Shown piece by piece: positions 33,375 to 43,544 of a stretch of DNA of 64,000 nt. Made by a program: the position numbers and the translations under genes. The DNA comes from Mycetocola lacteus (GTDB lineage: Bacteria > Actinomycetota > Actinomycetes > Actinomycetales > Microbacteriaceae). Within the stretch, counting starts at the first letter, position 1, and each line of letters begins with the position of its first letter. Under the pieces are notes generated by a model, which saw only the letters and a program-made list of their open reading frames with translations, searched no databases and had not been told where the DNA came from. Location of the stretch: assembly GCF_003667575.1 (NCBI RefSeq), contig NZ_RCUY01000005.1, positions 62,001 to 126,000 on the forward strand, given 5' to 3'.

Positions 33375-34418
33375 CTAGACCCGGCGCGCGGCGCGGATCT
33401 CGGCCAGGCCGCGGTTGAGCTCGCGGCCCCACAGCGGGCCGCGGTAGATGAAGGCCGAATAGCCCTGCACCAGCGTGGCACCGGCCTCCAGGCGTTCGTT
33501 GAGCTCCTCGGCGGTCTCCACGCCGCCGGCGGAGATCACACACAGTTCGGCGGGGACGGCCGCGCGGATCAGGCGCAGCACCTCGAGCGAGCGGGCCTTG
33601 AGCGGCGCACCGGATAGCCCACCGGCGCCCATGCCCGCAACCTTGTCGGCGGGGGTGTCCAGACCGTCACGACTGATCGTGGTGTTGGTCGCGATGATGC
33701 CGTCCAGGCCGGTGGAGACCACCAGCTCGGCGATCTTGGCCACCTGATCGTCCTCAAGGTCCGGGGCGATCTTGAGCAGCAGCGGGGTACGGCCGGCGGC
33801 GGCCTTCACCGCGGTGAGCAGGGGTTCCAGGCGGTCCAACTCCTGCAGGCCGCGCAGGCCCGGGGTGTTGGGTGAGCTGACGTTGATGACCAGGTAGTCG
33901 GCGACCGGTGCCAGGAGGCGGGCGCTCTCCAGGTAGTCCTCGACCGCGTTGTCCACATCCACCACACGGCTCTTGCCGATGTTGATCCCGACCACCGGCA
34001 GCGACTTCCCGCTGGCACGCAGGGCGCGAATGCGCTCGGCGGCCTCGGCGGCGCCGTGATTGTTGAAGCCCATCCGGTTGATCAGCGCACGGTCGGCGGG
34101 CAGGCGGTAAAGGCGCGGCTGGGGGTTCCCCGGCTGCGCGTGGGCGGTGATCGTGCCCACCTCGATGTGGCCGAAGCCGAGCACCCCGAGGCCCTCAATC
34201 ATCGTGGCGTCCTTATCGAAGCCGGCGGCGATCCCAAACGGGGTTGGGAAGGTGATCCCCAGGGTATGCACCGAGAGATCCGCTCCCCCGGCAGTGAACT
34301 TTCGCGCGGCCCGGCCGAGTCCCACCCGAGGAATGGCCCGAATCGCGGTCGCGGCGAGGTGGTGTGCCTGCTCGGGCGAGAAGCGGGTCAGAACGGTTTT
34401 GAACAGGAACGGGTACAT
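33375..34418 (-). CDS. pyrD: Dihydroorotate dehydrogenase (quinone), class 2
   Basis: PyrD oxidises dihydroorotate to orotate and passes electrons to quinone. The 347-residue enzyme carries the class 2 N-terminal membrane-associating helices ([21 protein letters not shown]), the FMN barrel, [10 protein letters not shown] at about 91-100, and [16 protein letters not shown] with the class 2 catalytic Ser at about 175-190. It ends with [14 protein letters not shown]. It is third in the hisD-nrdR-pyrD series. Confidence 0.96.
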   Translation of the reverse strand: MYPFLFKTVLTRFSPEQAHHLAATAIRAIPRVGLGRAARKFTAGGADLSVHTLGITFPTPFGIAAGFDKDATMIEGLGVLGFGHIEVGTITAHAQPGNPQPRLYRLPADRALINRMGFNNHGAAEAAERIRALRASGKSLPVVGINIGKSRVVDVDNAVEDYLESARLLAPVADYLVINVSSPNTPGLRGLQELDRLEPLLTAVKAAAGRTPLLLKIAPDLEDDQVAKIAELVVSTGLDGIIATNTTISRDGLDTPADKVAGMGAGGLSGAPLKARSLEVLRLIRAAVPAELCVISAGGVETAEELNERLEAGATLVQGYSAFIYRGPLWGRELNRGLAEIRAARRV

Positions 34419-34465
34419 GCGGGGTCCAAGCTGGGCGTGGGCGAACGGGGAAAAGGGGAGTCTGA

Positions 34466-34915
34466 TTAGGCGGTGCCTGCACGCAGCGCGGCGATCGCCG
34501 ACTCGAAGTCCTCAAGCGATTCAAACGCCTGGTACACGCTGGCAAAGCGCAGGTAGGCGACCTCATCCAGTTCGCGCAGCGGCTGCAGGATGGACAGACC
34601 GATCTCGTTGGCGTTGATCTGGCTGGTGCCGGTCTGCCGAATGGTCTCCTCCACGGTCTGCGCGAGCATCGCCAGATCCGGATCGGTGACCGGGCGGCCC
34701 TGGCAGGCCTTACGCACACCCGCCACGACCTTGTCGCGGCTAAAGGGTTCCACCACGCCCGAGCGCTTGATCACGTTCAGGCTCGCGGTCTCCGAGGTGC
34801 TGAATCGACCGCCGCACTTGGGACACTGCCGGCGTCGGCGAATGGAGAGGCCGTCATCGCTGGTGCGCGAATCGATCACCCGAGAGTCGGGGTTGCGGCA
34901 AAAAGGACAGTGCAT
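34466..34915 (-). CDS. nrdR: Transcriptional repressor NrdR
   Basis: NrdR represses ribonucleotide reductase genes in response to ATP/dATP. The 149-residue protein has the zinc ribbon Cys3/Cys6 and Cys31/Cys34 (MHCPFC…CPKC), then an ATP-cone domain (about 46-136). No nrd operon lies in the window. ATG 34915 is 12 bp after the hisD stop. Confidence 0.96.
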   Translation of the reverse strand: MHCPFCRNPDSRVIDSRTSDDGLSIRRRRQCPKCGGRFSTSETASLNVIKRSGVVEPFSRDKVVAGVRKACQGRPVTDPDLAMLAQTVEETIRQTGTSQINANEIGLSILQPLRELDEVAYLRFASVYQAFESLEDFESAIAALRAGTA

Positions 34916-34927
34916 CGGGGTACCAGA

Positions 34928-36244
34928 CTACTGAGCGGACGGAAGAAAACGGATCGCGACGGCATCACCATGCGCGGGCAGCGCCTCGGCATCCGAGAGC
35001 GCGCGAATGCCCGCGGCAACCTCGGTCAGCCCGGCAGGGCCATACTCGATGATCTGCTGCGGACGCAGGAAGGTGGCGGCACCGAGGCCCGCCGAGAAGC
35101 GGCTCTGACCGCCGGTGGGCAGCACGTGGTTGGACCCGGCGAGGTAGTCGCCCAGGCTGACCGGGGAGTGCTCCCCCACGAAGATCGCGCCGGCGCTGGT
35201 GATGTTTCCCAGCACCTCGGTGTTGTGCGCGGTCTGAATCTCCAGGTGCTCGGGGCCGTAGGCGTTGCTGAACTCGGCGGCGGCAGCCAGGTCGGCAACC
35301 AGCACGATCGCCGACTGCGGACCGGCCAGGGCCTGGGCCACGCGGGCGGAGTGGGTGGTCTCGGCCGTCTGGCGGGCAAGCTCGTCACGCACCCGTTCGG
35401 CAAACTCGGCCGAATCGGTGACCAGCAGCGAGGCGGCCGCCTCATCGTGCTCGGCCTGGCTGATCAGGTCGGCGGCCACATAGGCGGCATTGGCGTGCTG
35501 ATCGGCGATCACCAGGATCTCGGTGGTACCGGCCTCGGAGTCGATTCCCACCTGTCCCTTGACCAGGCGCTTGGCCGCAGCCACGTAGATGTTACCCGGA
35601 CCGGTGACGATATCCACCGGCTCCAGACCGATGTCCGGCACACCGTACGCCAGCGCACCAATCGCGCTGGCACCACCGATCGCGTACACCTCGGTGATCC
35701 CCAGCAGACCCGCGGCCCCCAGGACCACCGGGTGCACATTGCCGTCGAAGTCACGCTGCGCGGGCGAGGCCAGCGCGAGCGACCCCACACCGGCAACCTG
35801 CGCGGGAACCACGTTCATGATCACACTCGACGGGTAGACGGCCTTGCCACCGGGCACGTAGAGACCCACTCGGTCCACCGGCTGCCAGCGCTGCACGATA
35901 CGCGAATCGTCGGTGAGCTCGGTCACCTGGGATGCGGGGACCTGAGCGGCAGATGCGCGACGCACCCGCTCGATCGCGGTTTCCAGCGCCGCGCGCACGG
36001 CGGGATCCAGCGCCTCCACCGCGGCGGCGATGGCCTCGGCCGACACACGAACGCTGGTGGGCTCGCCTCCGTCGAAACGACGGGCATGCTCGCGCAGTGC
36101 TTCCTCGCCACCGGTGCGCACCTCATCGATGAGGGTGCTCGCGGCTGTCATCGCGACGGAGATGTCCACGGTGGGACGCGGCAGGAGGGCGGTGAGCTCG
36201 GCACGGCCGGGGCGGAGCTCGCGAAGATCAATCGTCTGAATCAT
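34928..36244 (-). CDS. hisD: Histidinol dehydrogenase
   Basis: HisD performs the last two oxidations of histidine synthesis. With ATG 36244 the protein is 438 residues and begins MIQTIDLREL, the family's usual start; the reading frame runs 33 codons further upstream into non-family sequence. Marks include VGLYVPGGKAVYPSSVIMNVVPA, the nucleotide-interacting GPGNIYVAAAKRLVKGQVGID and the zinc-binding QAEHDE. A TAAACT lies 10 bp before the ATG. No other his genes are adjacent. Confidence 0.95.
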   Translation of the reverse strand: MIQTIDLRELRPGRAELTALLPRPTVDISVAMTAASTLIDEVRTGGEEALREHARRFDGGEPTSVRVSAEAIAAAVEALDPAVRAALETAIERVRRASAAQVPASQVTELTDDSRIVQRWQPVDRVGLYVPGGKAVYPSSVIMNVVPAQVAGVGSLALASPAQRDFDGNVHPVVLGAAGLLGITEVYAIGGASAIGALAYGVPDIGLEPVDIVTGPGNIYVAAAKRLVKGQVGIDSEAGTTEILVIADQHANAAYVAADLISQAEHDEAAASLLVTDSAEFAERVRDELARQTAETTHSARVAQALAGPQSAIVLVADLAAAAEFSNAYGPEHLEIQTAHNTEVLGNITSAGAIFVGEHSPVSLGDYLAGSNHVLPTGGQSRFSAGLGAATFLRPQQIIEYGPAGLTEVAAGIRALSDAEALPAHGDAVAIRFLPSAQ

Positions 36245-36341
36245 GTCGACGCCCAGTTTAGCGGGTTTTCGGGTATCTCCGCGGCGAGACGGGCCGGGTA
36301 TCCCCCGAGAATCCGGTGCACACCCGTCCAGGATTAACACC

Positions 36342-36380
36342 AACGAGCCGGGACGTGCTCTCGCACATTCCCGGCTCGTT
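36342..36380 (-). terminator. Terminator of the repeat-rich membrane protein gene
   Basis: A perfect 12-bp stem (36342-36353 with 36369-36380) with a 15-nt loop lies 14 bp beyond the stop and before hisD. Confidence 0.72.
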
Positions 36381-36394
36381 ATATATCGCGACGG

Positions 36395-37570
36395 TTATCC
36401 GCGGGTGAGGTTACTCAGATCGTGCAGAATTCCGATTCGACCGTCGTCGGTGCGCAGCACCAGCGCGGTTCCCCGATCTTCAACGGCGAGCACCCAGGCA
36501 CCCGGTCCCATCTCGAACAGCACCGACTGGCCATCCACGCTGTGCACCGGACGCGGGGTGTAGCTGTAGACCCAGAACGGCGCGGTTCGAACGGGCTGAG
36601 CCGGTGCGCCCACGGGCGCGCCGAAACCAGCGGCACCCGGGGTTGGCTGCGCGGCACGCGGACGCGGCGTCGGGGTGATCACGCGGGGTGCGCGAGCAGC
36701 CGGTGCGGCCGGGCTTTCGTCCCGCTCACCGAACTCGGTCTTAAAGACCGGGAGGAACGGCGCGAAGGTCGAGGTGAACAGGGTCGCCAGGGCGAGGATG
36801 GTGCCCACCGGAAGTGACCAGTTGATCTGCCCCGGGACGGTCAGCACCGTGTAGGCCGACACAAACAGGACGTAACCGACCGCGGCGATCACCGTGGCAA
36901 CCGAGGCGAACTGATCCACCGAGAGCGAACCCACCCGCCAGGACACCCGGGGAACCAGGCGGCGCAGCAGAACCAGGGCCAGCGCAATCAGCGGCAGAAT
37001 CGACACGGCCACCGGCATCGGCGCGAACTGGAGGTTCCACAGCGTCAGCGGGGCACCAAACTGGCCCAGGTGGAAGGCCGGCACAAACGAGATCAGCACC
37101 AGCAGCGCGCTGAGGATCACAAACAGAACCTCGCGTAGGGTGAATACCCCTACGGTTCGGACCGGACGCGGCTCACGCGCGGCGCGAGCGGGCTGCTCGG
37201 CACCGGGCTGCCCGGCGAACTGCCCCACCGAGAACGGGCCCGCGGCCGAGTGCGCGGCCGACTGGTCACCGGGCTGTCCCACCGGATGCCCCGCGGCCGG
37301 ATGACCTGCGGCCGATTGACCCGCGGCCGAGTGTCCCGCACTCGCGGCCGTACCCTGCGCGAACCCGGGAAGCGGCGCAGCCTGCGGATCCTGCGCGAAC
37401 CCGGGTAGCGGCGTCGCCTGCTGGCTCGCGTGCGGAGGCGTGAAGGTGTCGGCTACGGGTGCCACAACCTGTGGTGCCTCGGCCGCACGCTCCAAACGCT
37501 CCCAGACCCCGGTTTCGGCCTGCTCGTCGGCGGGCTGCTCGGGTGAGGTCGGGTTCTCTGGTGTACTCAT
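36395..37570 (-). CDS. Unrecognised membrane protein with low-complexity N-terminus
   Basis: I do not recognise this 391-residue protein. Residues 1-140 are low-complexity: two PLPGFAQ repeats near 54 and 67, then an Ala/Gly/His/Ser/Gln tract with repeated AGHP/AAGQS units at about 75-110. Four membrane segments follow (about 147-168, 185-204, 220-240, 252-272), then a Pro/Ala-rich linker (about 283-330) and a compact C-terminal segment of about 55 residues (VDGQSVLFEMGPGAWVLAVE…RIGILHDLSNL) that looks folded. GAGAGG precedes ATG 37570. It lies between dnaE and hisD on the same strand. Confidence 0.65.
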   Translation of the reverse strand: MSTPENPTSPEQPADEQAETGVWERLERAAEAPQVVAPVADTFTPPHASQQATPLPGFAQDPQAAPLPGFAQGTAASAGHSAAGQSAAGHPAAGHPVGQPGDQSAAHSAAGPFSVGQFAGQPGAEQPARAAREPRPVRTVGVFTLREVLFVILSALLVLISFVPAFHLGQFGAPLTLWNLQFAPMPVAVSILPLIALALVLLRRLVPRVSWRVGSLSVDQFASVATVIAAVGYVLFVSAYTVLTVPGQINWSLPVGTILALATLFTSTFAPFLPVFKTEFGERDESPAAPAARAPRVITPTPRPRAAQPTPGAAGFGAPVGAPAQPVRTAPFWVYSYTPRPVHSVDGQSVLFEMGPGAWVLAVEDRGTALVLRTDDGRIGILHDLSNLTRG

Positions 37571-37612
37571 CGGGTCCTCTCATGAACACGGGTAGTGCGG
37601 GGTAGATTCAAC

Positions 37613-40600
37613 CTAACCGAGGCAGCCGGGGCCGAGCAATGATTTGAGCTCGCCGAAGAGGTCCGGGCTTACCCGAACCGGGTAATTTGGCACCTCAAAC
37701 ACCCGCGCCACGTCGCCGCGGGTGAGTCGCACCCGCAGCTCGCCGTCGCCGCGGTGGCGCTCCAGGATCTCACGCAGGTTGGCGATCACCGGTGCGGTCG
37801 CCCGGGCGTCGGGCATGGTCAGGAACAGCGTGGTGTCGCCATCCTCCTGGACAAACTCCGGTGCCATCAGGCTGTAGGCGTGCAGGTTCATGCCGTCATC
37901 CCGCATCGAGACGCGCCCGCGGACCACCACGATCGAGTCGCCCAGCAGCATCGGGCCAAACTCCTGATAGCCCTTGCCCATAAACATCACGGTGATCTCA
38001 CCACTGAAGTCCTCGACGGTGATCATGCCGTACTGGTTGCCCGACTGCTTGGCCACCCGGTGCTGCACGCTGGTCACCAGACCCGCGATGGTCACGGTGT
38101 CGCCGTCCTGAGTGGATTCGGAGCTCATCAGGTCAAGGATCGTGGTGGAGGCATGCTTGGCCAGCTGGAGTTCCAGCCCCGCAAGCGGATGGTCGGACAC
38201 GTAGAGGCCCAGCATGTCCCGCTCAAAGGCGAGCTTGTCCTTCTTGGACCACTCGGGACGCACGGGAATCGGGTCGGATTCCTGCGGGTCGTCGAACAGG
38301 CTGTCGAAGTCAAACGCGAAGTCACCATTGGACTCCTTACGCTTGGTCTTCGCGGCGTCCTCCACCAGGTCCTCAAACACCTCGGAGAGCGCGCGCCGGG
38401 TATTACCCATCTCATCGAAGGCACCGGCCTTAATCAGCGACTCGATCGCACGCTTATTGGCCACCTGCAGCGGCACCTTCTTGAGGAAGTCCGGCAGGGT
38501 GGCGTAGGCACCCTTTTCCTCACGGGCCGAACGGATACCCTCCACCACGTTGCCACCCACGTTGCGGATCGCCCCGAGACCGAAGCGAATGTCCTCGCCG
38601 ACGGCGGCAAAGAACCCAATCGACTCGTTCACATCCGGCGGCAGCACCTTGATGCCCATCCGGCGACACTCGTTGAGGTAGATCGCCAGCTTGTCCTTGG
38701 AGTCTCCCACCGAGGTGAGCAGCGCCGCCATGTACTCGGCCGGATAGTGTGCCTTGAGGTACGCGGTCCAGTAGGACACCAGCCCGTAGGCGGCGGTGTG
38801 AGCCTTGTTGAAGGCGTAGTCGGCGAAGGATTCCAGAACCTTCCAGAGGGCGTCCATCGCCTGCTGGGAGTAACCGTTGCTGGCCATTCCGGCGAAGAAG
38901 TCGGCCTGCTGCTTATCCAGCTCGGACTTCTTCTTTTTACCCATCGCGCGGCGCAGCACGTCGGCCTGTCCGAGGCTGAAGCCGGCGAGTTTCTGCGCCG
39001 CACTCATCACCTGCTCCTGATACACGATCAGGCCGTAGGTTCCACCGAGGATCTCCTCAAGCGGCTCCTCGAGTTCGGGGTGAATCGGGGTGATCGCCTG
39101 CTGCTTGTTTTTTCGCAGGGCGTAGTTGGTGTGCGAGTTCACACCCATCGGGCCCGGACGGTAGAGCGCGAGCACCGCGGAAATGTCCTCGAAGTTGTCG
39201 GGCTTCATCAGGCGCAGCAGCGAGCGCATCGGCCCGCCATCGAGCTGGAACACACCCAGGGTGTCGCCCCGCGCCAGCAGTTCATACGAGCCAACATCGC
39301 TCAGGTCCAGGTCTTCCAGCACCAGGGTCTCGCCGCGGTTGGACTTGATGTTGTCCAGCGCGTCATCGATGATCGTGAGGTTGCGCAGCCCCAGGAAGTC
39401 CATCTTGATCAACCCGAGGCTCTCACAGGCCGGATAGTCGAACTGGGTGACGATCTGGCCATCCTGCTCGCGCTTCATGATCGGGATGATGTCGATCAGC
39501 GGATCCGAGGACATGATCACACCCGCGGCGTGCACACCCCACTGACGCTTGAGGTTTTCCAGGCCCAGCGCGGTCTCGAAGACCTGCTTGGCCTCGGGGT
39601 CGGTTTCGACCACCGTGCGCACATCCACCGCTTCCTTATAGCGCGGGTGATCCTTATCGAAGATGCCGGTGAGCGGGATGTCCTTACCCATGATCGCCGG
39701 GGGCATCGCCTTGGTGAGCTTCTCGCCCATCCCGAACGGGAAACCCAGCACCCGGGAGGAGTCCTTGAGTGCCTGCTTGGCCTTAATCGTGCCGTAGGTC
39801 ACGATCTGCGCCACACGCTCGTCGCCGTACTTGGCGGTCACATACTGAATGACCTCCCCACGGCGACGGTCATCGAAGTCGACGTCGAAGTCGGGCATGG
39901 ACACACGCTCGGGGTTGAGGAACCGCTCGAAGATGAGACCGTGCTGGATCGGGTCCAGGTCGGTGATTTTCATCACATACGCGACCATCGAACCGGCACC
40001 CGAACCACGGCCCGGCCCCACCCGGATGCCGTTCTTCTTGGACCAGTTGATGAAGTCGGCCACGACCAGGAAGTAACCCGGGAAGCCCATCTGGATGATG
40101 ACGCCCACCTCGTAGTTGGCACGCTCACGCACATCCGCGGGAATACCGTTGGGGTAGCGCTCGTGCAGGCCCTTCTCGGTCTCCTTGATGAACCAGCTGT
40201 CCTCGGTCTCCCCCGCCGGCACCGGGAAGCGCGGCATGTAGTTGGCCTTGGTGTTGAACTCCACGTTGCAGCGCTCGGCGATGGCCAGCGTGTTGTCGCA
40301 GGCCTCCTCGTAGTCGCGGAAGAGGTGGCGCATTTCCTCGGCTGATTTGAGGTAGAACTCATCGGCGTCGAATTTGAAGCGGTTGGGGTCATCCAGCGTG
40401 GAACCGGACTGCACACACAGCAGCGCCGCATGCGACTTGGCGTCGTGGGCGTGGGTGTAGTGGAGGTCGTTGGTGGCCACCAGCGGGATGCTGAGGTCCT
40501 TGGCGATCTTGATCAGGTCGCCCATGACCTGCTTCTCGATCCCGAGACCGTGATCCATCAGCTCGCAGAAGAAGTTTTCCTTGCCGAAGATGTCCTGGAA

Positions 40601-41131
40601 CTCCGCGGCCGCCTTGATCGCCTCGTCATACTGGCCCAGGCGCAGGCGGGTCTGAACCTCCCCTGAGGGGCAGCCGGTGGTGGCGATCAGGCCCTTGCCG
40701 TAGGTCTCCAGCAGTTCGCGGTCCATACGCGGCTTGAAGTAGTAGCCCTCAATCGAGGCCAGCGAGTTCAACCGGAACAGGTTGTGCATGCCCTCGGTGG
40801 TCTCCGAGAGCAGGGTCATGTGGGTGTACGAACCCGAACCCGAGACGTCGTCCCGCGAGCCGTCGCCCCAGCGCACCCGGGTGCGGTCGGTGCGGTGCGT
40901 GCGCGGGGTCAGATAGGCCTCGGTACCGATGATCGGTTTGATCCCCGCATCGGTCGCGGTACGCCAGAAGTCGAACGCACCAAACACGTTTCCGTGGTCG
41001 GTCACGGCGACGGCGGGCATCCCCGATTCTTTGGCGGCCTCAATCAGCGGTTTGACCCGCGCCGCTCCATCGAGCATCGAGTACTCGCTGTGCACGTGAA
41101 GGTGGACAAACTGCTTATCCGAAGGGGTCAA
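37613..41131 (-). CDS. dnaE: DNA polymerase III alpha subunit
   Basis: DnaE is the replicative polymerase. The 1172-residue protein has an N-terminal PHP domain (HLHVHSEYSMLDGAARV at 10-26, VAVTDHGNVFG at 41-51), which keeps the His/Asp residues associated with proofreading in actinobacterial DnaE1. The polymerase active-site Asp cluster is PDFDVDFDD at 413-421. The helix-hairpin-helix region and an OB fold (TIAGLVTSVQHRV…GMITVEDFSGEITVMF) follow. The length fits essential DnaE1, not DnaE2. TTG 41131 is preceded by CGGAG. Confidence 0.96.
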   Translation of the reverse strand: MTPSDKQFVHLHVHSEYSMLDGAARVKPLIEAAKESGMPAVAVTDHGNVFGAFDFWRTATDAGIKPIIGTEAYLTPRTHRTDRTRVRWGDGSRDDVSGSGSYTHMTLLSETTEGMHNLFRLNSLASIEGYYFKPRMDRELLETYGKGLIATTGCPSGEVQTRLRLGQYDEAIKAAAEFQDIFGKENFFCELMDHGLGIEKQVMGDLIKIAKDLSIPLVATNDLHYTHAHDAKSHAALLCVQSGSTLDDPNRFKFDADEFYLKSAEEMRHLFRDYEEACDNTLAIAERCNVEFNTKANYMPRFPVPAGETEDSWFIKETEKGLHERYPNGIPADVRERANYEVGVIIQMGFPGYFLVVADFINWSKKNGIRVGPGRGSGAGSMVAYVMKITDLDPIQHGLIFERFLNPERVSMPDFDVDFDDRRRGEVIQYVTAKYGDERVAQIVTYGTIKAKQALKDSSRVLGFPFGMGEKLTKAMPPAIMGKDIPLTGIFDKDHPRYKEAVDVRTVVETDPEAKQVFETALGLENLKRQWGVHAAGVIMSSDPLIDIIPIMKREQDGQIVTQFDYPACESLGLIKMDFLGLRNLTIIDDALDNIKSNRGETLVLEDLDLSDVGSYELLARGDTLGVFQLDGGPMRSLLRLMKPDNFEDISAVLALYRPGPMGVNSHTNYALRKNKQQAITPIHPELEEPLEEILGGTYGLIVYQEQVMSAAQKLAGFSLGQADVLRRAMGKKKKSELDKQQADFFAGMASNGYSQQAMDALWKVLESFADYAFNKAHTAAYGLVSYWTAYLKAHYPAEYMAALLTSVGDSKDKLAIYLNECRRMGIKVLPPDVNESIGFFAAVGEDIRFGLGAIRNVGGNVVEGIRSAREEKGAYATLPDFLKKVPLQVANKRAIESLIKAGAFDEMGNTRRALSEVFEDLVEDAAKTKRKESNGDFAFDFDSLFDDPQESDPIPVRPEWSKKDKLAFERDMLGLYVSDHPLAGLELQLAKHASTTILDLMSSESTQDGDTVTIAGLVTSVQHRVAKQSGNQYGMITVEDFSGEITVMFMGKGYQEFGPMLLGDSIVVVRGRVSMRDDGMNLHAYSLMAPEFVQEDGDTTLFLTMPDARATAPVIANLREILERHRGDGELRVRLTRGDVARVFEVPNYPVRVSPDLFGELKSLLGPGCLG

Positions 41132-41199
41132 AACTGCTCCGCTACTTCTTCCGAGGATGAACTTCTAGGATACCCCTCACCACCGACCGGGGCACACGC

Positions 41200-41233
41200 A
41201 AAAACACCCCGCGAGTGATCGCGGGGTGTTTTT
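41200..41233 (-). terminator. Terminator of the ftsZ-to-RluA-family segment
   Basis: A perfect 14-bp stem (41200-41213 with 41220-41233) with a 6-nt loop and A5/T5 ends lies 23 bp beyond the pseudouridine synthase stop. It separates the division cluster from dnaE. Confidence 0.9.
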
Positions 41234-41256
41234 GGAGGGTCAAACCGGGGATGACT

Positions 41257-42177
41257 CTAGTCGTTACGCAGAATCTCCAGGGCGTGTTCCAGGTCCTCGG
41301 GATACGGTGCCTCAAAGGTGACCCACTCGCCGGTACCCGGGTGGGTAAAGGCCAGCTGACGGGCGTGTAGCCACTGCCGGGTCAGGCCCAGGCGCTCGGC
41401 CAACTGAGCGTCGCCGCCATAGAGCGGGTCGCCCACGCAGGGGTGACGCTGCGCGGCCATGTGCACACGAATCTGGTGGGTCCGTCCGGTCTCCAAGTGG
41501 ATCTCCAGCAGGGATCCACGCAGGAACGCCTCGAGGGTTTCATAGTGGGTGATCGAGTGCTTACCGTCGGTGGTGATCGCGAACTTCCAGTCGTGACGCG
41601 GGTGGCGTCCGATCGGGGCGTCGATCGTCCCGGCCAGCGGATCGGGGTGTCCCTGAACTACCGCGTGATAGATCTTCTCCACCTCGCGGTCGTGGAACTG
41701 GCGCTTGAGCTCGGTGTACGCTCGCTCGGATTTGGCCACCACCATCAGACCACTGGTGCCCACGTCGAGGCGGTGCACGATGCCCGCGCGCTCGGCGGCA
41801 CCCGAGGTCGAGACCGTGTACCCGGCACCGGCCAGGGCACCCAGCACGGTGGGACCGGTCCAGCCCAGCGAGGGGTGAGCGGCCACACCCGAGGGCTTGG
41901 CCACCACGATGATGTCCTCATCGTCGTAGACCACGTCGAGGTCCTCCACCACAACCGGAACGATCGTGGGTTCGGCCTTGGGCGTCCAGGACACCTCAAG
42001 CCAGTCCCCCGCCGACAGGCGGTCGGACTTGCCCAGGGTGCGTCCGGCCAGGGTAACCCCGCCCAGATCGGCAACCTCGGCGGCGAAGGTGCGGGAGAAT
42101 CCCAACAGCTTAGCCAAACCGGCGTCCACCCGGGTGCCCTCGAGCCCGTCGGGCACGGGAAGGCTACGGCTTTGCAT
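41257..42177 (-). CDS. RluA/RluD-family pseudouridine synthase
   Basis: This 306-residue enzyme has an N-terminal S4-like RNA-binding domain (about 1-75) and the RluA catalytic domain with [17 protein letters not shown] at about 130-146, whose Asp is catalytic. [11 protein letters not shown] and GDPLYGG further on are family-typical. It converts uridines of 23S rRNA; whether it is a strict RluD orthologue is unsettled. I chose ATG 42177, with AAGGAG 8 bp upstream, which overlaps the end of lspA by 14 bp. Confidence 0.92.
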   Translation of the reverse strand: MQSRSLPVPDGLEGTRVDAGLAKLLGFSRTFAAEVADLGGVTLAGRTLGKSDRLSAGDWLEVSWTPKAEPTIVPVVVEDLDVVYDDEDIIVVAKPSGVAAHPSLGWTGPTVLGALAGAGYTVSTSGAAERAGIVHRLDVGTSGLMVVAKSERAYTELKRQFHDREVEKIYHAVVQGHPDPLAGTIDAPIGRHPRHDWKFAITTDGKHSITHYETLEAFLRGSLLEIHLETGRTHQIRVHMAAQRHPCVGDPLYGGDAQLAERLGLTRQWLHARQLAFTHPGTGEWVTFEAPYPEDLEHALEILRND

Positions 42178-42811
42178 CGGGGTTCTCCTTGGAGATGTGG
42201 GAGCCATCGATCAGATCGGGCTCAATCGGGGTCATCGCCTCGGCCGCCTCGGCCTCCGCACGCGCGCGCTCGGCGCGCTGGGCGGCGCGGCTGGGGGCGC
42301 GGGTTCCGTCCAGGTTAATCCCCATGAACGAGAGGATCAGGAACAGGCCCATCGAGGACACGATCAGGATGTCCGCGACGTTGTACACGGCCGGCAGCAT
42401 CCACGGCGTCGAGATGAAGTCCACGACGTGTCCCAGCCCAAAGGAGGGCTCACGGAACAGTCGGTCGGTGAGGTTACCCAGCACCCCGCCCAGCAGCAGA
42501 CCGATCATCACGGCCCAGGCACGGGAGCGGATCTTGCCACGGCGAGCAAACACGATAATCGCGATGACCACCGCGGAGGCCAGAATCGAGAAGATCCAGG
42601 TCATTCCGCTGGCCAGCGAGAACGCGGCACCGGGGTTTTTAATGTAGTAAAACACGAGGAAGTCACCGATGATCGGGACCGGCTCGTGCAGGGTCAGGTT
42701 GGTGGTGACCAGATATTTGGCGAACTGATCAGCAGACAGTCCCGCCGCGGCGATGATCGCCAACAGCGGGACTGCCCACTTACCGGTTCTGGCCGGAGAT
42801 TCCTGCGACAA
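42164..42811 (-). CDS. lspA: Lipoprotein signal peptidase with C-terminal extension
   Basis: LspA cleaves prolipoproteins such as CtaC. It has four membrane segments in about 1-160 and the two catalytic-Asp regions GNLTDRLFR and YNVADILIV. The 215-residue length exceeds the usual 160-180 because of a C-terminal cytoplasmic tail of about 45 residues with a Ala/Arg/Glu-rich helix ([18 protein letters not shown]). The start appears to be TTG 42811, 4 bp after the wag31 stop. Confidence 0.94.
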   Translation of the reverse strand: MSQESPARTGKWAVPLLAIIAAAGLSADQFAKYLVTTNLTLHEPVPIIGDFLVFYYIKNPGAAFSLASGMTWIFSILASAVVIAIIVFARRGKIRSRAWAVMIGLLLGGVLGNLTDRLFREPSFGLGHVVDFISTPWMLPAVYNVADILIVSSMGLFLILSFMGINLDGTRAPSRAAQRAERARAEAEAAEAMTPIEPDLIDGSHISKENPDAKP

Positions 42812-42815
42812 GAAC

Positions 42816-43415
42816 TTACTTCGAGGAACCGGTGCCCGACTGCTCGTCGAGCTCCTTCAGCTGACCCTCGATGTAGCCACGCAGCTGCTTGCGGTAGTCG
42901 CGCTCGAACGTGCGCAGCTCGTCGATCTTGGTCTCCAGGACAACCTTCTGCTTGTCGAGGATCTCGACCTGTGCACGCTGCTTGGCCTCGGTCTCAGCGA
43001 TGAGGCGGGCGGCGGTGGCGTGGCCCTCGGCGATCAGCGCGTCGCGCTTCTCGGTGCCCTCCTTGATGTGCTCATCGTGCAGACGACGGGCAAGCTGCAG
43101 CAGGCTCGAGGAGCTCTCTGCATCGTCGCCGGACGGCGCGGCAGCGGCCGGAGCGGCGGCAACCGGCACGGGCACGGCGGAGACCGGTGCCGGCACGGCG
43201 GCCACGGGGGTGGTGCTCGGAGCGGCAGCCACGGGAGCGTTGCCGCTCTCGTAGGCCTTCAGACGCTCGGCGAGCTCCTGGTTTTCCTGGGTCAGACGAC
43301 GCAGCTCAACAACGACCTCATCCAGGAAGTCATCAACCTCATCCTGGTCATAGCCCTCGCGGAACTTGGTCTGCTGGAACTGCTTGTTGACTACATCTTC
43401 CGGAGTTAGCGCCAT
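42816..43415 (-). CDS. wag31: DivIVA/Wag31 polar growth protein
   Basis: This coiled-coil protein marks curved membrane at cell poles and recruits the elongation machinery. The 199-residue protein begins with the DivIVA membrane-binding segment (LTPEDVVNKQFQQTKFREGYDQDEVDDFLDEV), a first coiled coil to about 68, an Ala/Pro/Val-rich linker (about 70-110) and a second coiled coil (about 115-190). It is shorter than Wag31 of M. tuberculosis (260). It follows yggT in the ylm-type order. Confidence 0.94.
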   Translation of the reverse strand: MALTPEDVVNKQFQQTKFREGYDQDEVDDFLDEVVVELRRLTQENQELAERLKAYESGNAPVAAAPSTTPVAAVPAPVSAVPVPVAAAPAAAAPSGDDAESSSSLLQLARRLHDEHIKEGTEKRDALIAEGHATAARLIAETEAKQRAQVEILDKQKVVLETKIDELRTFERDYRKQLRGYIEGQLKELDEQSGTGSSK

Positions 43416-43544
43416 GGCTGTTCACCCTTACTTGTAACGACAGATTGCGGATTTGATATCCCCGCGGTTGCGAGGACCCAAAAACTTTATGGATGACCCC
43501 GCCAGAAGACGAGGGTCGTGACACTTCACCCTACCGTGAAGCGC

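Noticed and set aside
32665..33543. Upstream extension of the M20 dipeptidase frame by about 290 codons
   Set aside because: It runs antisense through the DUF3043 gene, lacks M20 similarity, and a good promoter and start lie at 32664-32677.
37754..40345. An 863-codon plus-strand frame inside dnaE
   Set aside because: It is antisense to the conserved polymerase, and codon positions follow dnaE.
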